Assembly (NCBI RefSeq): GCF_015667585.1
Contig: NZ_JADPEG010000008.1
Span: 1 to 64,000, forward strand
From: Clostridium sp. D33t1_170424_F3
Lineage (GTDB): Bacteria; Bacillota; Clostridia; Oscillospirales; Acutalibacteraceae
Reading direction: 5' to 3'
Length of the DNA stretch: 64,000 nucleotides
The stretch's first letter is position 1, and every line of letters begins with the position of its first letter. The translations under genes were made by a program, and so were the position numbers. This document shows, in pieces, positions 48,549 to 58,567 of the stretch. Below the pieces are notes generated by a model. That model was given only the letters and a program-made list of their open reading frames with translations. It ran no database searches and was not told where the DNA came from.

Positions 48549-51500
48549 TCACGCAATCGTGATCGTACAATGCTTCACAGGCTTCTGTCCCGTCAGAGTC
48601 GTGTACACGCCGGTGCTTTCGCCCAGCTTGCCGATCGCCCAGACCCGGAAGTACCAGTCGTTGCCGATACGGGCTGCAAACTGCGTCTTGAGCACGCCGC
48701 CGTTGCCGACGGTAAAGCTGGGAACCAGCCCGTTTCCATTGACAACCGTCATCTTGAAGCAGTACGCGCTGCCGCGTTTCACGGCAAAATCCACCGTTGT
48801 GTCAGAAATGACCCTTGCCTGCGCCGCACCGGCAACCGCTGTTCCCACCGCGCCGTAAATATTGCCCATCGCGTTGGGGCTGGAGGTTCCGCCGGAACCA
48901 GTGTGAACCGTTACCTTTCTTTCCAATGCGTCGATCGTCCCGCGCACGAGGCCGCTCGCCGCGTCCACGTCCTCCTGGCTGGCCGACGGATTGTACAGCG
49001 TCTTGCGCGCCTGCTCCAGCGCATCCGTGAGGGCGTCGGCACTGTTCGTTGTATAAAGGCTCAGGTCAAAGCTTTCCGCTTCCTTAATCAGGTCTTCCAG
49101 CGCCTTCTTGTCCGGAATCTTCCGCAGAACCGCCATTGTTTCCGTCAGGGCCGACGCCGCACTGTTTACCTCGGACTGGGTTGGCTCCTGATCGAGCAGC
49201 GCTTCCGCCGCGCGGAGCGCCGTCAGGAAGTCTTCCTTGCCGGGTTCCAGATAGGACTCCAGCTCCGCTTCAATCTCTTGGCCCTTCTGGATCAGCGCCA
49301 GCAGGGATTCCCAATCCGCCTTGCGGACCAGATTTTCCATTGCGACGCGCAGCGCCTCGGCGGCTTCTTTAATTTCCTTGTCCATTGCGTCCGGGTCGCC
49401 GTAAACGGCCTGGGCTTCCGCCAGAACTTTTTCATAAGACGCCCAACTGGACGCGATGAATTCGTCTTTCACAAGCTGGTCCGCCGATTGCAGCGTTTCC
49501 GCCAGCGCGGTTTTGTCGCCCTTCGCAAAGCTCAGGTACTGGATGGCTTTCAGCATGGCAGACCAGGCGCGGTCGATGGTATTCTGATCCGCATCCTTCT
49601 TCGCCAGCACCGCTTCCGCGTTGGCAAGCGCCTTGTCAAACGCCTCCTGAACCGTTGGAATCGCATTCTTGTATTCTTCGCCGCTGGCCAGCGCCTTCGC
49701 GCTTTCGACCACGGTTTCCAGAATCTGTTTGTTCACAACCGTGAACGTCAGGTCAAAGGTGACGTCCGCATTGGGCATCGCGGCATTCCAGACGTATTGA
49801 TTCACATCAAAGCCGCCGGTTTCCGCCGGCACGCCGTTGACCGCCACGCCAGCAAGCACCCTGCCGTCGATCGCCGGGACAAAGGTGAACGCCAGCGGCG
49901 TGTCCGCCGCCACGACGGCCTGATAGGAGCCGGTCAGGTTCGGAAGCTTTTGTTCCTCCCCATCAATAAAGAGTTTGACATTCCGTGAGAAGTTGACCGT
50001 CAGCATATGGTCGCCGGGCTCTTCCTCCGCCGGTTCCGTGACGCGGATTTCCGCGGCGGAGGAGAACTGCAGCGGAGCCTGTGTGGTGACGGATTCGACG
50101 GAGAACAGCCGCACATTCGTGGCCTTTTCCGCCGGGAAGGAAACCTTTTTCCACGAAGAACTCGCCGCCCAGCTGCCGCTGGCGACCTCATGGTATGTGG
50201 CGCCGTTGTCGCTGCTCAGCTCGATGCGGTACTTCGTGATTGTGCCGTTGCCCGCGTTGGAACGCGGCAGGCAGCGCAGGCCGTCCACGGTCTTTTCGCC
50301 GCCGAGGGCGATGTCGATCCAGTGGTCCTCGCGCGCCGCGCCCGCCCACAGGGTATGCCAGATGGTGTTTGTGTTGCCGTCCAGCACCAATCGCGCCGGG
50401 CCTTCGCTCGCGCCGCCGTTCGGCTCCTCGCTGCCCGCCGTGGCAGTCATCCCCGCCACCGGAAGGTCGTTGGTATCGTCCTCCGCCGGGTTCCTGTCCA
50501 CCGTATCCACAGAGAAGTCCTTCAGGACCTCCGCGCCCAGCGTCTGCAAACTCAGGCCGTTCGGCTCTTCGGTGTACGTGTTGTTGGAGCGCGCCCACGC
50601 CCACTCAAACGCGAACCAGTCGAAATTCAGGTCGTAAGATTCGCCGTTCAGCATCTTCTGGTACTCGTCGATCCACTTCTCCCAGCGGACCTTATAGTAA
50701 TCGTTCGTCAGGCCGGCCCACTGGCGGTTGGAATAGTCCTTCAGGCCGCCCGCGTTCGCCTGCGAAATGCCGCCCCAGGTGGTAATCAGTCCGCGGGCGT
50801 TCAGCTCGTACAGCTCCTTCGTGAAATCGTCCGCGTTGGCGGCGAGGTCCTTCGCCTGCCCTACCCAGGTGCCCAGTAAGAACGCCTTCTGCGTGCCGAG
50901 GACCTTTTCAATTTCATCGATGACGCGCAGGAATTTCTCCGACCTGCGGGCAAACGCTTCCGCGTCGCCGCCGCTGGCGGCCTCCGCCATGCTCCTGTGG
51001 TACTCCTGCGCCGTGTTCGACAGCACCTGCTTGAGCACGTCCGCCAGGTCGTACTGGTAGCCGGGGCTGTCCTTGAGCTTGTCGTAATCCTGCAGGAGCA
51101 GTTCCGCCGCGCGCTCCAGATCCTTCTTATTGTAATCGATCACCGCGTTGCCCCAGGTGGAGGCCGCGCTGATGTTCAGCGCCGGGCGGGCGTTGACCAC
51201 GGACTCCGGCGCGCCCTGCCCCTTCATGTTCAGGGACGGGTTGTACACGGTGTCGTTCAGAATCTGCATGGCTTCAAAGGCCGCGTCGCTGGCCGCGCCG
51301 TAGCGGCGCGTCGTGTAATCGCGGAACCATTGCTCCAGGTCGATGGCCTGCAGATTGTCCGGCGTCTCGCTCCAGATCGTCTCAAAGAACAGGTCGTACA
51401 GGACCGGGTTGTTCTGGGAAGCCTCCGGCGTGATGCCGATGCCCTTCATCTGCTGCGCCGTCTGAGAGGCGCGGGGAATTTCATTGACAAAGTTTTCAAT

Positions 51501-54134
51501 ATGGCCATGCAGGCCCATGCGGCCGCCAAAGTTGTTCAGCATGCAGTACAGCCACGGCGTATCCATGAATTCGCCGCCGTTCGCGGTTTCCCATGTGGGG
51601 GTCTTTTCCGCGTAGAGGTCCAGCACCAGCGCATGCTCGCGGTAGCCCTCCAAACCCTGCATCAGGGAGGTGGTCGGGTTGCCCTGCCACGCCTGAATGA
51701 TCCACACGGCGTCCGGGTCCGCCGCCAGCATGGAGGAAATCACATGGGCGCTGACCGTCGCGCCGGACATACCGCCGGTGTTGCCGCCCTCGTGGAATGG
51801 GTCGGTCGCGTAGTAGTGCGAGACGTCGCCGTACACTTCACGCTGGCAGGCATAGAATTTTTCCGCAAACGTGCTGTAGGTTTCGGTATCCGTCTTGAGC
51901 ATCGCCGGACGCTGGAAGGAACACCAGGTGCCCTGCGGAATGATCTGCGCGTTTGGCTGCTTGTCCTGAATGTCCACCGGCACCATGCCGCTGTACCCCT
52001 GCAGGACCGGCTGCATGCCGAGCTTGCGCATGGTGAGCTGATTCTGTCGCGCCAGCTCCGTGCGCTCCGTAAACCAGGTGTCGTGCACCGGGCCGCCGAA
52101 GCCGGAGAGGTTCGCCATGTAGGCCCATGCGTAATACGCGGGGCCGGCAATAAAGTCCTTGGCCTCCTGATGGCTGTAGCCCAGCTCGCCCAGGAACCGC
52201 CGCCAGACCTCTTCCTGCGCGGTTGCGTCCAGCACCACGTTCACGCCGTTGAGGGCCAGCCAGTCCAGCTCGTTGCGCCATTCCTCCTCGCCCCAGAAGG
52301 CCATGGAGTAGGACAGCGTACAGTAGTTGTACGAGTACCGCACCGGGAACTGCGTCTCCCGGCGGACCGGCTCGTCGACGGGAACAATTGCATCCGGCAT
52401 CCGCACCTGATCGCCCAGCTGGGAGATCATCACGTTGCAGTAGTATTTGAGATAGTAATTCAGGCCGGTCGCCAGGGACACGCCGTCGTTGCCGGCGATC
52501 CGGACGGTTCCGTCCGCCGCGTTGGAGAGCGTGAAGAAGTCATAGCCGTCTGCGCCCGGTTCTTCCAGCGCAAACGTGAACCAATCCACGTACGCCGGAC
52601 CGAGGCGGCGCTCCACAATTCCCTGAACCTCCTGAACGGTCATTTCCGGGGTAATTTCCACATTGTACGGGGAATCCGCAAAATCGGGCACGTTGACCGC
52701 CGGGGTCTCCCGCACCGGTGTGCCGCTGGGTTCGCCCAGCACACGCACTTCGTTGAGGACCGCCTGCGCGGACGCGGAATTGTACTCCATGTACACGCGC
52801 ACGATGCGCGCTTCCTTACCGCCCAGATCGTATGCTTCGCCCTCCGCCGGACAAACGTCCGCAGAGGTCTTTTCGGCCATCTTGTCAAAGTCGCGGCCGT
52901 CCATACTGGTGTAAATGGAATACTGGGAATAGCCGCTCGCGGGCGTATAGATTTCCACCTGGTCGATGTTGTAGTTTTCCTCCAGGTCGATGTCCACATA
53001 GGCCGGGTACATCGAACCGTTCCACGAATTGGTGGTCTGTCCGTCGTTCACCCTGTAGGCGTTCGCCTGGTTGGAGCTGGTATGTACGGGCTTGTTCCAC
53101 GCGACGCTCTCCGTATCCTCCTGCGCGTCGCCGGGGGCTGCAAAGATCTTGAATTCCGCGATGGCCGGCCACGGGTCGCCGCCGGCGGATGCGATGCTGG
53201 TGATCTCCACGCGCACGTCGGCCAGCTCCACCGGGACGTCCAGCGCATGCGTCCGCAGGCAGTCCTCACGCGTCGCCGTCGCGCCTTCCACCAGCGTATT
53301 CCAATCCGCGTCGTCCTTGCCCCTGCCGAGGATATTATAGGTGAACACAAACTGGTTGCTGTCCGGGTTCATTTCCTCAAACGCAATCTCAAAGGACTGC
53401 ACGCGGCGCTGCTGCGGCAGAGCGAGCTGCACCCACGCGGGCTTCCCGCCCAGGGAGCTCATGCCGCCGTTGAGGAACACATACAGGGAACTGTAATTGC
53501 CGTCCACCAGGTTGGCGGAGTTTCCCGCGCTGCCGCCGACGGAGGTAATCTCCGCGTCAGGCGCGATGTTCACCAGTTCTTCCTCCTGTGCGTCGTCCTC
53601 CACCCAGATTTCTATCTCCGCCATGGCGGGCCAGAAGGCCCCCGCGGCGCCGTCGTTCTTCGGGTTGGACAGCTCCACCTTGAGGTGGGAAAGATAGGTC
53701 GCGGTGTCAAAGGTATAGGTATAATCGTCGTCAAAGCCGTGGTCCGCCTGCTCGTCCGCGCCGATATAATCGGATGTGACGTTGTTGATCGCATAGGACA
53801 GGTTCATGTCCACCGACCAGGCGGAATGGCCGCTCTCAAACTTGACCGCCACCTTCTTCACCGGTTTGCCGAGCGCGGGCGGCAGCTGGAAGACCACCTC
53901 CGTGGGCCAGGTCCCGCTGTTGCGCACCCAGAGCGTGGTGGGATCGCCGTCCACCAGGTTTTCCGGGCCGCGTCCCGCTTCGTTTTCCGGCGCGTCGATC
54001 GCACACTGGGCGGCAATGTTGACGAGCTTCCCCTCCGCCGCCGTCTGCGTCCGCGCAAGCGCCGTCAACGGCAGTGAAGAAACCACCAGCAGTACGCACA
54101 GCAGCGCGCTGAGCAGAGATTTCATTTTTTTCAC
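48549..54134 (-). CDS. Secreted GH89 alpha-N-acetylglucosaminidase with CBM32s, FIVARs and Cys-pair tail
   Basis: 1861 residues. Signal peptide (1-30), three F5/8-type (CBM32-like) domains (about 46-178, 182-335, 342-478), GH89 catalytic unit (about 479-1190), another CBM32 (about 1212-1371), beta repeat, FIVAR modules (about 1475-1735), Ser/Gly linker and the Cys-pair C-terminal domain (1768-1861). GH89 has DPFHEGG (Glu near 782) and GITPEAS (Glu near 904), matching the acid/base and nucleophile of the Clostridium perfringens enzyme. GH89 removes terminal alpha-GlcNAc, as found on gastric and duodenal gland mucins or heparan. GTG 54134 is chosen because AGGAGG lies 8 bases upstream; ATG 54125 is too far. 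Confidence 0.93.
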   Translation of the reverse strand: MKKMKSLLSALLCVLLVVSSLPLTALARTQTAAEGKLVNIAAQCAIDAPENEAGRGPENLVDGDPTTLWVRNSGTWPTEVVFQLPPALGKPVKKVAVKFESGHSAWSVDMNLSYAINNVTSDYIGADEQADHGFDDDYTYTFDTATYLSHLKVELSNPKNDGAAGAFWPAMAEIEIWVEDDAQEEELVNIAPDAEITSVGGSAGNSANLVDGNYSSLYVFLNGGMSSLGGKPAWVQLALPQQRRVQSFEIAFEEMNPDSNQFVFTYNILGRGKDDADWNTLVEGATATREDCLRTHALDVPVELADVRVEITSIASAGGDPWPAIAEFKIFAAPGDAQEDTESVAWNKPVHTSSNQANAYRVNDGQTTNSWNGSMYPAYVDIDLEENYNIDQVEIYTPASGYSQYSIYTSMDGRDFDKMAEKTSADVCPAEGEAYDLGGKEARIVRVYMEYNSASAQAVLNEVRVLGEPSGTPVRETPAVNVPDFADSPYNVEITPEMTVQEVQGIVERRLGPAYVDWFTFALEEPGADGYDFFTLSNAADGTVRIAGNDGVSLATGLNYYLKYYCNVMISQLGDQVRMPDAIVPVDEPVRRETQFPVRYSYNYCTLSYSMAFWGEEEWRNELDWLALNGVNVVLDATAQEEVWRRFLGELGYSHQEAKDFIAGPAYYAWAYMANLSGFGGPVHDTWFTERTELARQNQLTMRKLGMQPVLQGYSGMVPVDIQDKQPNAQIIPQGTWCSFQRPAMLKTDTETYSTFAEKFYACQREVYGDVSHYYATDPFHEGGNTGGMSGATVSAHVISSMLAADPDAVWIIQAWQGNPTTSLMQGLEGYREHALVLDLYAEKTPTWETANGGEFMDTPWLYCMLNNFGGRMGLHGHIENFVNEIPRASQTAQQMKGIGITPEASQNNPVLYDLFFETIWSETPDNLQAIDLEQWFRDYTTRRYGAASDAAFEAMQILNDTVYNPSLNMKGQGAPESVVNARPALNISAASTWGNAVIDYNKKDLERAAELLLQDYDKLKDSPGYQYDLADVLKQVLSNTAQEYHRSMAEAASGGDAEAFARRSEKFLRVIDEIEKVLGTQKAFLLGTWVGQAKDLAANADDFTKELYELNARGLITTWGGISQANAGGLKDYSNRQWAGLTNDYYKVRWEKWIDEYQKMLNGESYDLNFDWFAFEWAWARSNNTYTEEPNGLSLQTLGAEVLKDFSVDTVDRNPAEDDTNDLPVAGMTATAGSEEPNGGASEGPARLVLDGNTNTIWHTLWAGAAREDHWIDIALGGEKTVDGLRCLPRSNAGNGTITKYRIELSSDNGATYHEVASGSWAASSSWKKVSFPAEKATNVRLFSVESVTTQAPLQFSSAAEIRVTEPAEEEPGDHMLTVNFSRNVKLFIDGEEQKLPNLTGSYQAVVAADTPLAFTFVPAIDGRVLAGVAVNGVPAETGGFDVNQYVWNAAMPNADVTFDLTFTVVNKQILETVVESAKALASGEEYKNAIPTVQEAFDKALANAEAVLAKKDADQNTIDRAWSAMLKAIQYLSFAKGDKTALAETLQSADQLVKDEFIASSWASYEKVLAEAQAVYGDPDAMDKEIKEAAEALRVAMENLVRKADWESLLALIQKGQEIEAELESYLEPGKEDFLTALRAAEALLDQEPTQSEVNSAASALTETMAVLRKIPDKKALEDLIKEAESFDLSLYTTNSADALTDALEQARKTLYNPSASQEDVDAASGLVRGTIDALERKVTVHTGSGGTSSPNAMGNIYGAVGTAVAGAAQARVISDTTVDFAVKRGSAYCFKMTVVNGNGLVPSFTVGNGGVLKTQFAARIGNDWYFRVWAIGKLGESTGVYTTLTGQKPVKHCTITIA

Positions 54135-54499
54135 AAAAAGCACCTCCTGTTCACATTCTTTTCATTTATTCTATCATCTCGCAGGCAGGGCTTCAATCAT
54201 TTTCGCAGAAAAGCATTTTCCACGCGAATATTTACATTGGGGGTATTTTGTCGAAATGAATGGTCAGGAATTCCGCTTTCCCCGTAAGGGATTTGTTTCT
54301 CATCGTGTAAAAAATCGCCTGTTTTCTTTGTATGAAAGTTAAAATTTTTAAAATCAGGAAATTTTTTAAAGAATTTTGTCCCCTTTTCCGCTTTTTTGAC
54401 GTTCTAGTTATATAGGATAAGAATTTTTATAAAGAAAGAAATGGATTCCCATGCAGAACGCAACTTGACAATCGAACATTAAAAAACAGGAGGTTACTT
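54135..54499. other. AT-rich divergent intergenic region
   Basis: About 365 bases between the GH89 gene and the plus-strand protease locus. Promoters for both must lie here. TTGACG near 54395 with an AT-rich stretch (TTATATAGGATAAG) behind it is a possible promoter for the protease. AT content rises sharply here and stays high to about 57.6 kb. Confidence 0.45.
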
Positions 54500-56049
54500 A
54501 TGAAAAAGAAAATTTTTGCGCTTATTCTCTGTTTGGCAGTCTGTATTTCACCCACAGGATTCGCATCGGCTGAAGAACTGGCTTCTCCGCAGATAAGCCC
54601 GCCCTCTGAAGCCATAGAAACAGAAGTTGGTATCGAGGTTGGAGAACTGGTCCTCGAAGAAGAACTGGAACTCAGCGACTTGCCCGACATGCCCGCGCTC
54701 TATACAAATTTGGAAGAAGACAGCGAAACCACTTCTGAAATTATCGAAGTGTCTAATTTGTATGATATCAAACCTATGCCTGAATTTAAAAGCACCCGGT
54801 CAGCAACAGCAGCTCTGCCGGATATCTCCTTGGGTGCAATTGTCATCCGGGGCGATCAGCCTTATCCCAGCAACGCGAATACAAAAGTGGAAGTTGGCCT
54901 GAACAATGTAGGAAGCGCCTCCGCAACAAATGTAGTTGTTTCCCTCTATCTGGATGGAACATTAAAGGGCAAATTTATGATTGAGGGAACTTTAAATCCC
55001 GGAGACAGCGGAACCTTTTATTGCACCGCAAATATTCTGGGCGGAACACACACGCTCAAGATGATTGCAAACGAGGATCGGACGATCACCGAATCAAATT
55101 ATACCAATAACACAAAGGAAACAACACGCACCTGGGCAGATTGCATTGCGTTATCCGTCGATGCATTCCGGCCAGAAGATGGTTCCGGAGACGGTGTTGT
55201 CCGAGACCCAAAGGTTTTTGAATTCGCCTTTGCCAATCGGGGAAATATTACGGCACACGATGTCAAACTCATTTATAAAGTAAACGGCAGCACGGTAAAA
55301 ACATCGACCATGAGCGTATCCCCAAGAAAAATTCTATCAGGAACCATTCCTTTTACCTTTCTAAAATATGGAAAATATAAGGTGGAATTTTTTATCGAAC
55401 CGGATTCTTCGCAAACCGATATCACCCCTAACAACGATGCCAAGGGATACACCGTAAACATGGATTACGATGTGGAGGTTCTAACCGGTAGATGGGCGAA
55501 TCCTAAAGACCTTGGAGTAAAAATTGACGCTTCAGCTAAACTCTTCATTAATCGAGATGATACGCTTACCCTACCTATGTGTAAAACGAGTTTTTTCGCC
55601 TGGAATGGCATTAACTCAAAAGCTTCCTTCGGCCAAATAGTTGAAACTACATTGGACACTGATAAAATAACTACGATTGCTCCTAAAAAATAGATTATCC
55701 TGTCTATATTCGCGCTGCATATGATGACGAATTTGCTTATCCAAATCCAACAGACATTATTCTTGCAGGCACTACCTTTTATGTTTGGACGGATGACAAA
55801 ACTTTAACCTTGGTTTCTTCTGATCAAAACAAAACCTGGGATTTCTCCCTTATTGAGTTAAATTGGGACATGTTACCTGATGTAAATATAATGTCTCAAA
55901 GCAGAACGCTCACTCATGAAGCTGGGCATGTTTTAGGTTTAGACCATCCCCTTTGTAATGACTCAGCTATGATGCGTCAAACAGGAGACCCACTTGTATC
56001 TTTCAGTATTACCGATCATGACAAGCACAGTTTACGTGAAAAATATTGA
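54500..56049 (+). pseudogene. Frameshifted secreted CARDB-metzincin protease
   Basis: The first frame (54500-55693, 397 residues) has a signal peptide, an acidic propeptide-like region, CARDB-type beta domains (about 105-330) and ends TTIAPKK-stop at an A6 run (55685-55690). One extra A would continue the chain as KKIDYPVYIRA into the frame that runs to 56049, which holds LTHEAGHVLGLDHP, a full HExxHxxGxxH zinc site, and a Met-turn-like SAMM. The intact homologue at 61160-62821 carries both parts in one protein. This is a pseudogene, a sequencing slip, or a switchable tract. The catalytic part is well kept. Confidence 0.82.
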
Positions 56050-56063
56050 AGGGAGGATTAGAA

Positions 56064-56726
56064 GTGAAAAAGACGATTTGTATTTGTTTGATATGTATTC
56101 TAGCTTTTATAAGCCTTTGTAGCTGTAAACAAAATAGACCAATAAATATCATTCAGTCTAACGGTCATAATGTCATCAACCTGTACGAACCTGAAGACAT
56201 TGATGAGTGGGAGACACACGTTAGTTGTGTCGTACAGGGTAAATTAAGAAATGATTCGCAAGAAGTCCTGCGAGAATCTGAGGTGTCACTCTGGAATGGT
56301 GATACCTCCAAACTTACCGTTGGAGGCTGGACTGTATCCACCTTGGAAATTACAAAGGTTATTAAAGGAGATTTAACCATCGGAGATACCATAAAATTGG
56401 GTGAACCATATTTCACTATGACAGCAGAAGGTGAAACAGATATCTTCATCGACAGCTTTTTCCCTGCTCTTTACGTTCCAGCAGAAAAAGGGAAAGAATA
56501 TATCTTTTTCCTTGATTACATGGATGAAACCCATGGGCGGCTTGCAAACACATATGCTGTAGCAACGAAATCTTACAATCGTTTTCCGGTTATTTCTCCG
56601 CAAACAAGGAGCGTCCAATCAATTTCTCTTTCGCAAAGCCTATCAGAAACAGAAAAGGACATCCTTGGGAACGATGAGACTTATCTGGACTTTTACCAAC
56701 AAGCGATTGAAAAGTACATGAAATAA
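56064..56726 (+). CDS. Lipoprotein paired with metzincin protease (paralogue A)
   Basis: 220 residues from GTG with GGGAGG 7 bases upstream. The N-terminus is a lipoprotein signal with lipobox FISLCSC. The mature part is a beta-rich core with TLEITKVIKGDLTIGDTI and PAEKGKEYIFFL, and ends SETEKDILGNDETYLDFY. The core reminds me of OB-fold NTR/TIMP-like proteins (KGD..GD then G-x-Y-x-F-F), but the Cys residues of animal TIMPs are missing. It starts 14 bases after the protease stop, so the pair is co-transcribed. Inhibitor function is a hypothesis. Confidence 0.82.
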   Translation: MKKTICICLICILAFISLCSCKQNRPINIIQSNGHNVINLYEPEDIDEWETHVSCVVQGKLRNDSQEVLRESEVSLWNGDTSKLTVGGWTVSTLEITKVIKGDLTIGDTIKLGEPYFTMTAEGETDIFIDSFFPALYVPAEKGKEYIFFLDYMDETHGRLANTYAVATKSYNRFPVISPQTRSVQSISLSQSLSETEKDILGNDETYLDFYQQAIEKYMK

Positions 56727-56768
56727 CTACTTACCCGTTTTTTAATCTATACTTTTTGCAAAATGTTT

Positions 56769-56805
56769 ACGAGAGGGTCTCCAATTGGAAACCCTCTCGT
56801 TTTTT
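56769..56805 (+). terminator. Terminator between the two lipoprotein genes
   Basis: Arms ACGAGAGGGT/ACCCTCTCGT plus TTTTTT, with a 12-nt loop. Confidence 0.88.
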
Positions 56806-56919
56806 AATTTTTGCTAGGTGAATTGTTTTGAATTTCTCCCCCGCAATTTTATTCTATTTGCTATAATGTTTATGTAGAAAGTTGTACCTACCAGCTGCTT
56901 CAAAAAGGGAAAACAAAAA

Positions 56920-57579
56920 ATGAAAAAGTTTATTTGTATCTGTTTGGTTACTCTTCTTTCTTGCATTGTTCTAAACGGCTGCGCCCAGAAAACTCCCGTA
57001 AAAATTGTCCAACCCAACAACGATGTGATTGATCTTCACACTCCAAGTAACCTTGATGAATTTGAAGCAGAAGTGGATTGTATTGTCAAAGGGATACTAA
57101 GCGATGATTCAGAAGAAGTTTTGCGGGAATCTAGTATTGATCTGGGAAATGGAAAAACCGCAAAGGTTGTAACCGGAGGGTGGACCATAACTTCTCTTCA
57201 AATTACGGAAGTTTTTAAAGGAGATTTAAAGGCCGGCAATACCATTCGTTTAGACGAGCCCTATTGGATTGAAAATCGCGATGAAGGCCCAGTTGTTTTT
57301 ATTGATGAATTCTATCCAAACCCTTATGTGCCTGCGGAAAAGGGAAAAGAGTATTTGTTTTTTCTAATGCATCAGGATGAATCGCGTGGAGAATTTGCTG
57401 ATACTTATGCAGTAAACTCCAGAATATACAATCACCTTCCCGTCATATCCTCAAATACAAGGAGTACAGGAGAAAACTTGCTCACGCAAAACCTGTCAGA
57501 AACAGAAAAAGACGTTTTGGGCAGCGACGAAACCTATCTGGATTTCTACCGACAGGCAATTGACAAATACATGAAATGA
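56920..57579 (+). CDS. Lipoprotein paralogue B of the protease-linked family
   Basis: 219 residues, lipobox VLNGC at about 17-21. It is clearly a tandem duplicate of the upstream lipoprotein: SLQITEVFKGDLKAGNTI, VPAEKGKEYLFFL and LSETEKDVLGSDETYLDFY are all shared. It has its own upstream region after a terminator, so it may be expressed separately. The ribosome-binding site (AAAGGGAAAA) is weak. Duplication of a putative inhibitor next to its protease could reflect dosage or diversification. Confidence 0.82.
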   Translation: MKKFICICLVTLLSCIVLNGCAQKTPVKIVQPNNDVIDLHTPSNLDEFEAEVDCIVKGILSDDSEEVLRESSIDLGNGKTAKVVTGGWTITSLQITEVFKGDLKAGNTIRLDEPYWIENRDEGPVVFIDEFYPNPYVPAEKGKEYLFFLMHQDESRGEFADTYAVNSRIYNHLPVISSNTRSTGENLLTQNLSETEKDVLGSDETYLDFYRQAIDKYMK

Positions 57580-57636
57580 CCACGCCCTTCCAATGGCATG
57601 GTACAGCTCGATTGATTCTGTATATCCAACCGCAAA

Positions 57637-57668
57637 AAAGGGAGGCTTCCGCATGGAAGCCTCCCTTT
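57637..57668 (-). terminator. Terminator after the DUF975 operon
   Basis: 14-bp arms (AAAGGGAGGCTTCC) with a 4-nt loop. On the minus strand the stem is followed by TTTGCGG, continuing a T-run. Confidence 0.85.
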
Positions 57669-57679
57669 CCAGTTTTGTT

Positions 57680-58462
57680 TCAGATGGTATCCACCGGCGG
57701 TTTGGAGAACGGGTTCTCCACCGCGGGTTCCGTCAGCAGCAGGCCCAGCTCCTCCGGGCGGACGGCGCCGTTCTGGATCGCGCGGTCCCGCAGGAAGATG
57801 TACAGCTCCGCCATCGACGCTTCCACATACGGCTCGACAAACAGCGTGCCAACGCCGAGGCACAGCATGCCGAGGAAATACCAGCCGATGAAGGACAGCT
57901 GCAGAATGAAGATGTTCATCTTCTCGCCGTCCGTCATCGCGCGGCTGATTTCCCGCGCACGGTCGCCCGGAAGGTTCGGGTTGTCGGAGAGGATATACGG
58001 CACCAGATAATATTGGTACGACTTGTAGATGCCCGGAATGAGGAACAGCAGGCTCCACAGGAAAATATACAGGTCCGTAACAAACATCGCCGCCACGGAG
58101 TTCTTGTAGTTCGCGCCAAAGCCGCTGAACAGCGTCTCCATCCGCACATCGCCAAAGTGGTTCTGCACAAAGTACCGCGCACGCCCAATCGACAGAACAT
58201 TTACAACAAAGATACTCAGCAGCAGGCCGATCAAAGAGAACGGCACGGACCACGCGAGAAACTGCTCCGCCAGCATTTGCAGGTAAGCGCTGTTATAAAG
58301 AAAGCCATAATTCATAAACTGCTGGCCTAGGTTGCTGAACGTGGTCCCCATACCCGCGAGGCCCGCCAGCAGGGATGCGACCAAAGCGACCGCAAACGCA
58401 CGCCAATACCGCCCTCTCAGTGCAATCTTAGCGTTTTCCTTCAAAATACTTCTGCTCCACAT
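57680..58462 (-). CDS. DUF975 family membrane protein
   Basis: 260 residues with about six transmembrane helices. The family signature is LKENAKIALRGRYWRAFAVA at the start, then PGIYKSYQYYLVPYIL and LQLSFIGWYFLG. Function unknown; the family is typical of Firmicutes. ATG 58462 has GGGGAG 8 bases upstream. It follows a longer paralogue by 105 bases on the same strand. Confidence 0.92.
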   Translation of the reverse strand: MWSRSILKENAKIALRGRYWRAFAVALVASLLAGLAGMGTTFSNLGQQFMNYGFLYNSAYLQMLAEQFLAWSVPFSLIGLLLSIFVVNVLSIGRARYFVQNHFGDVRMETLFSGFGANYKNSVAAMFVTDLYIFLWSLLFLIPGIYKSYQYYLVPYILSDNPNLPGDRAREISRAMTDGEKMNIFILQLSFIGWYFLGMLCLGVGTLFVEPYVEASMAELYIFLRDRAIQNGAVRPEELGLLLTEPAVENPFSKPPVDTI

Positions 58463-58567
58463 CACACATGCTCCCCTTCTCGTTCGTTTCCCGGATTCCT
58501 GATCCTGTTATGATTGTATACGCCGCATATGTCGTTTTGATGTCTTTTTCAGCCGCTTTTCTACAAA

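Noticed and set aside
55682-55693. Programmed -1 ribosomal frameshift in the metzincin
   Set aside because: The slip site T-AAA-AAA lacks the X-XXY-YYZ pattern and I see no strong downstream stem. Mutation, error or tract-length switching fits better.
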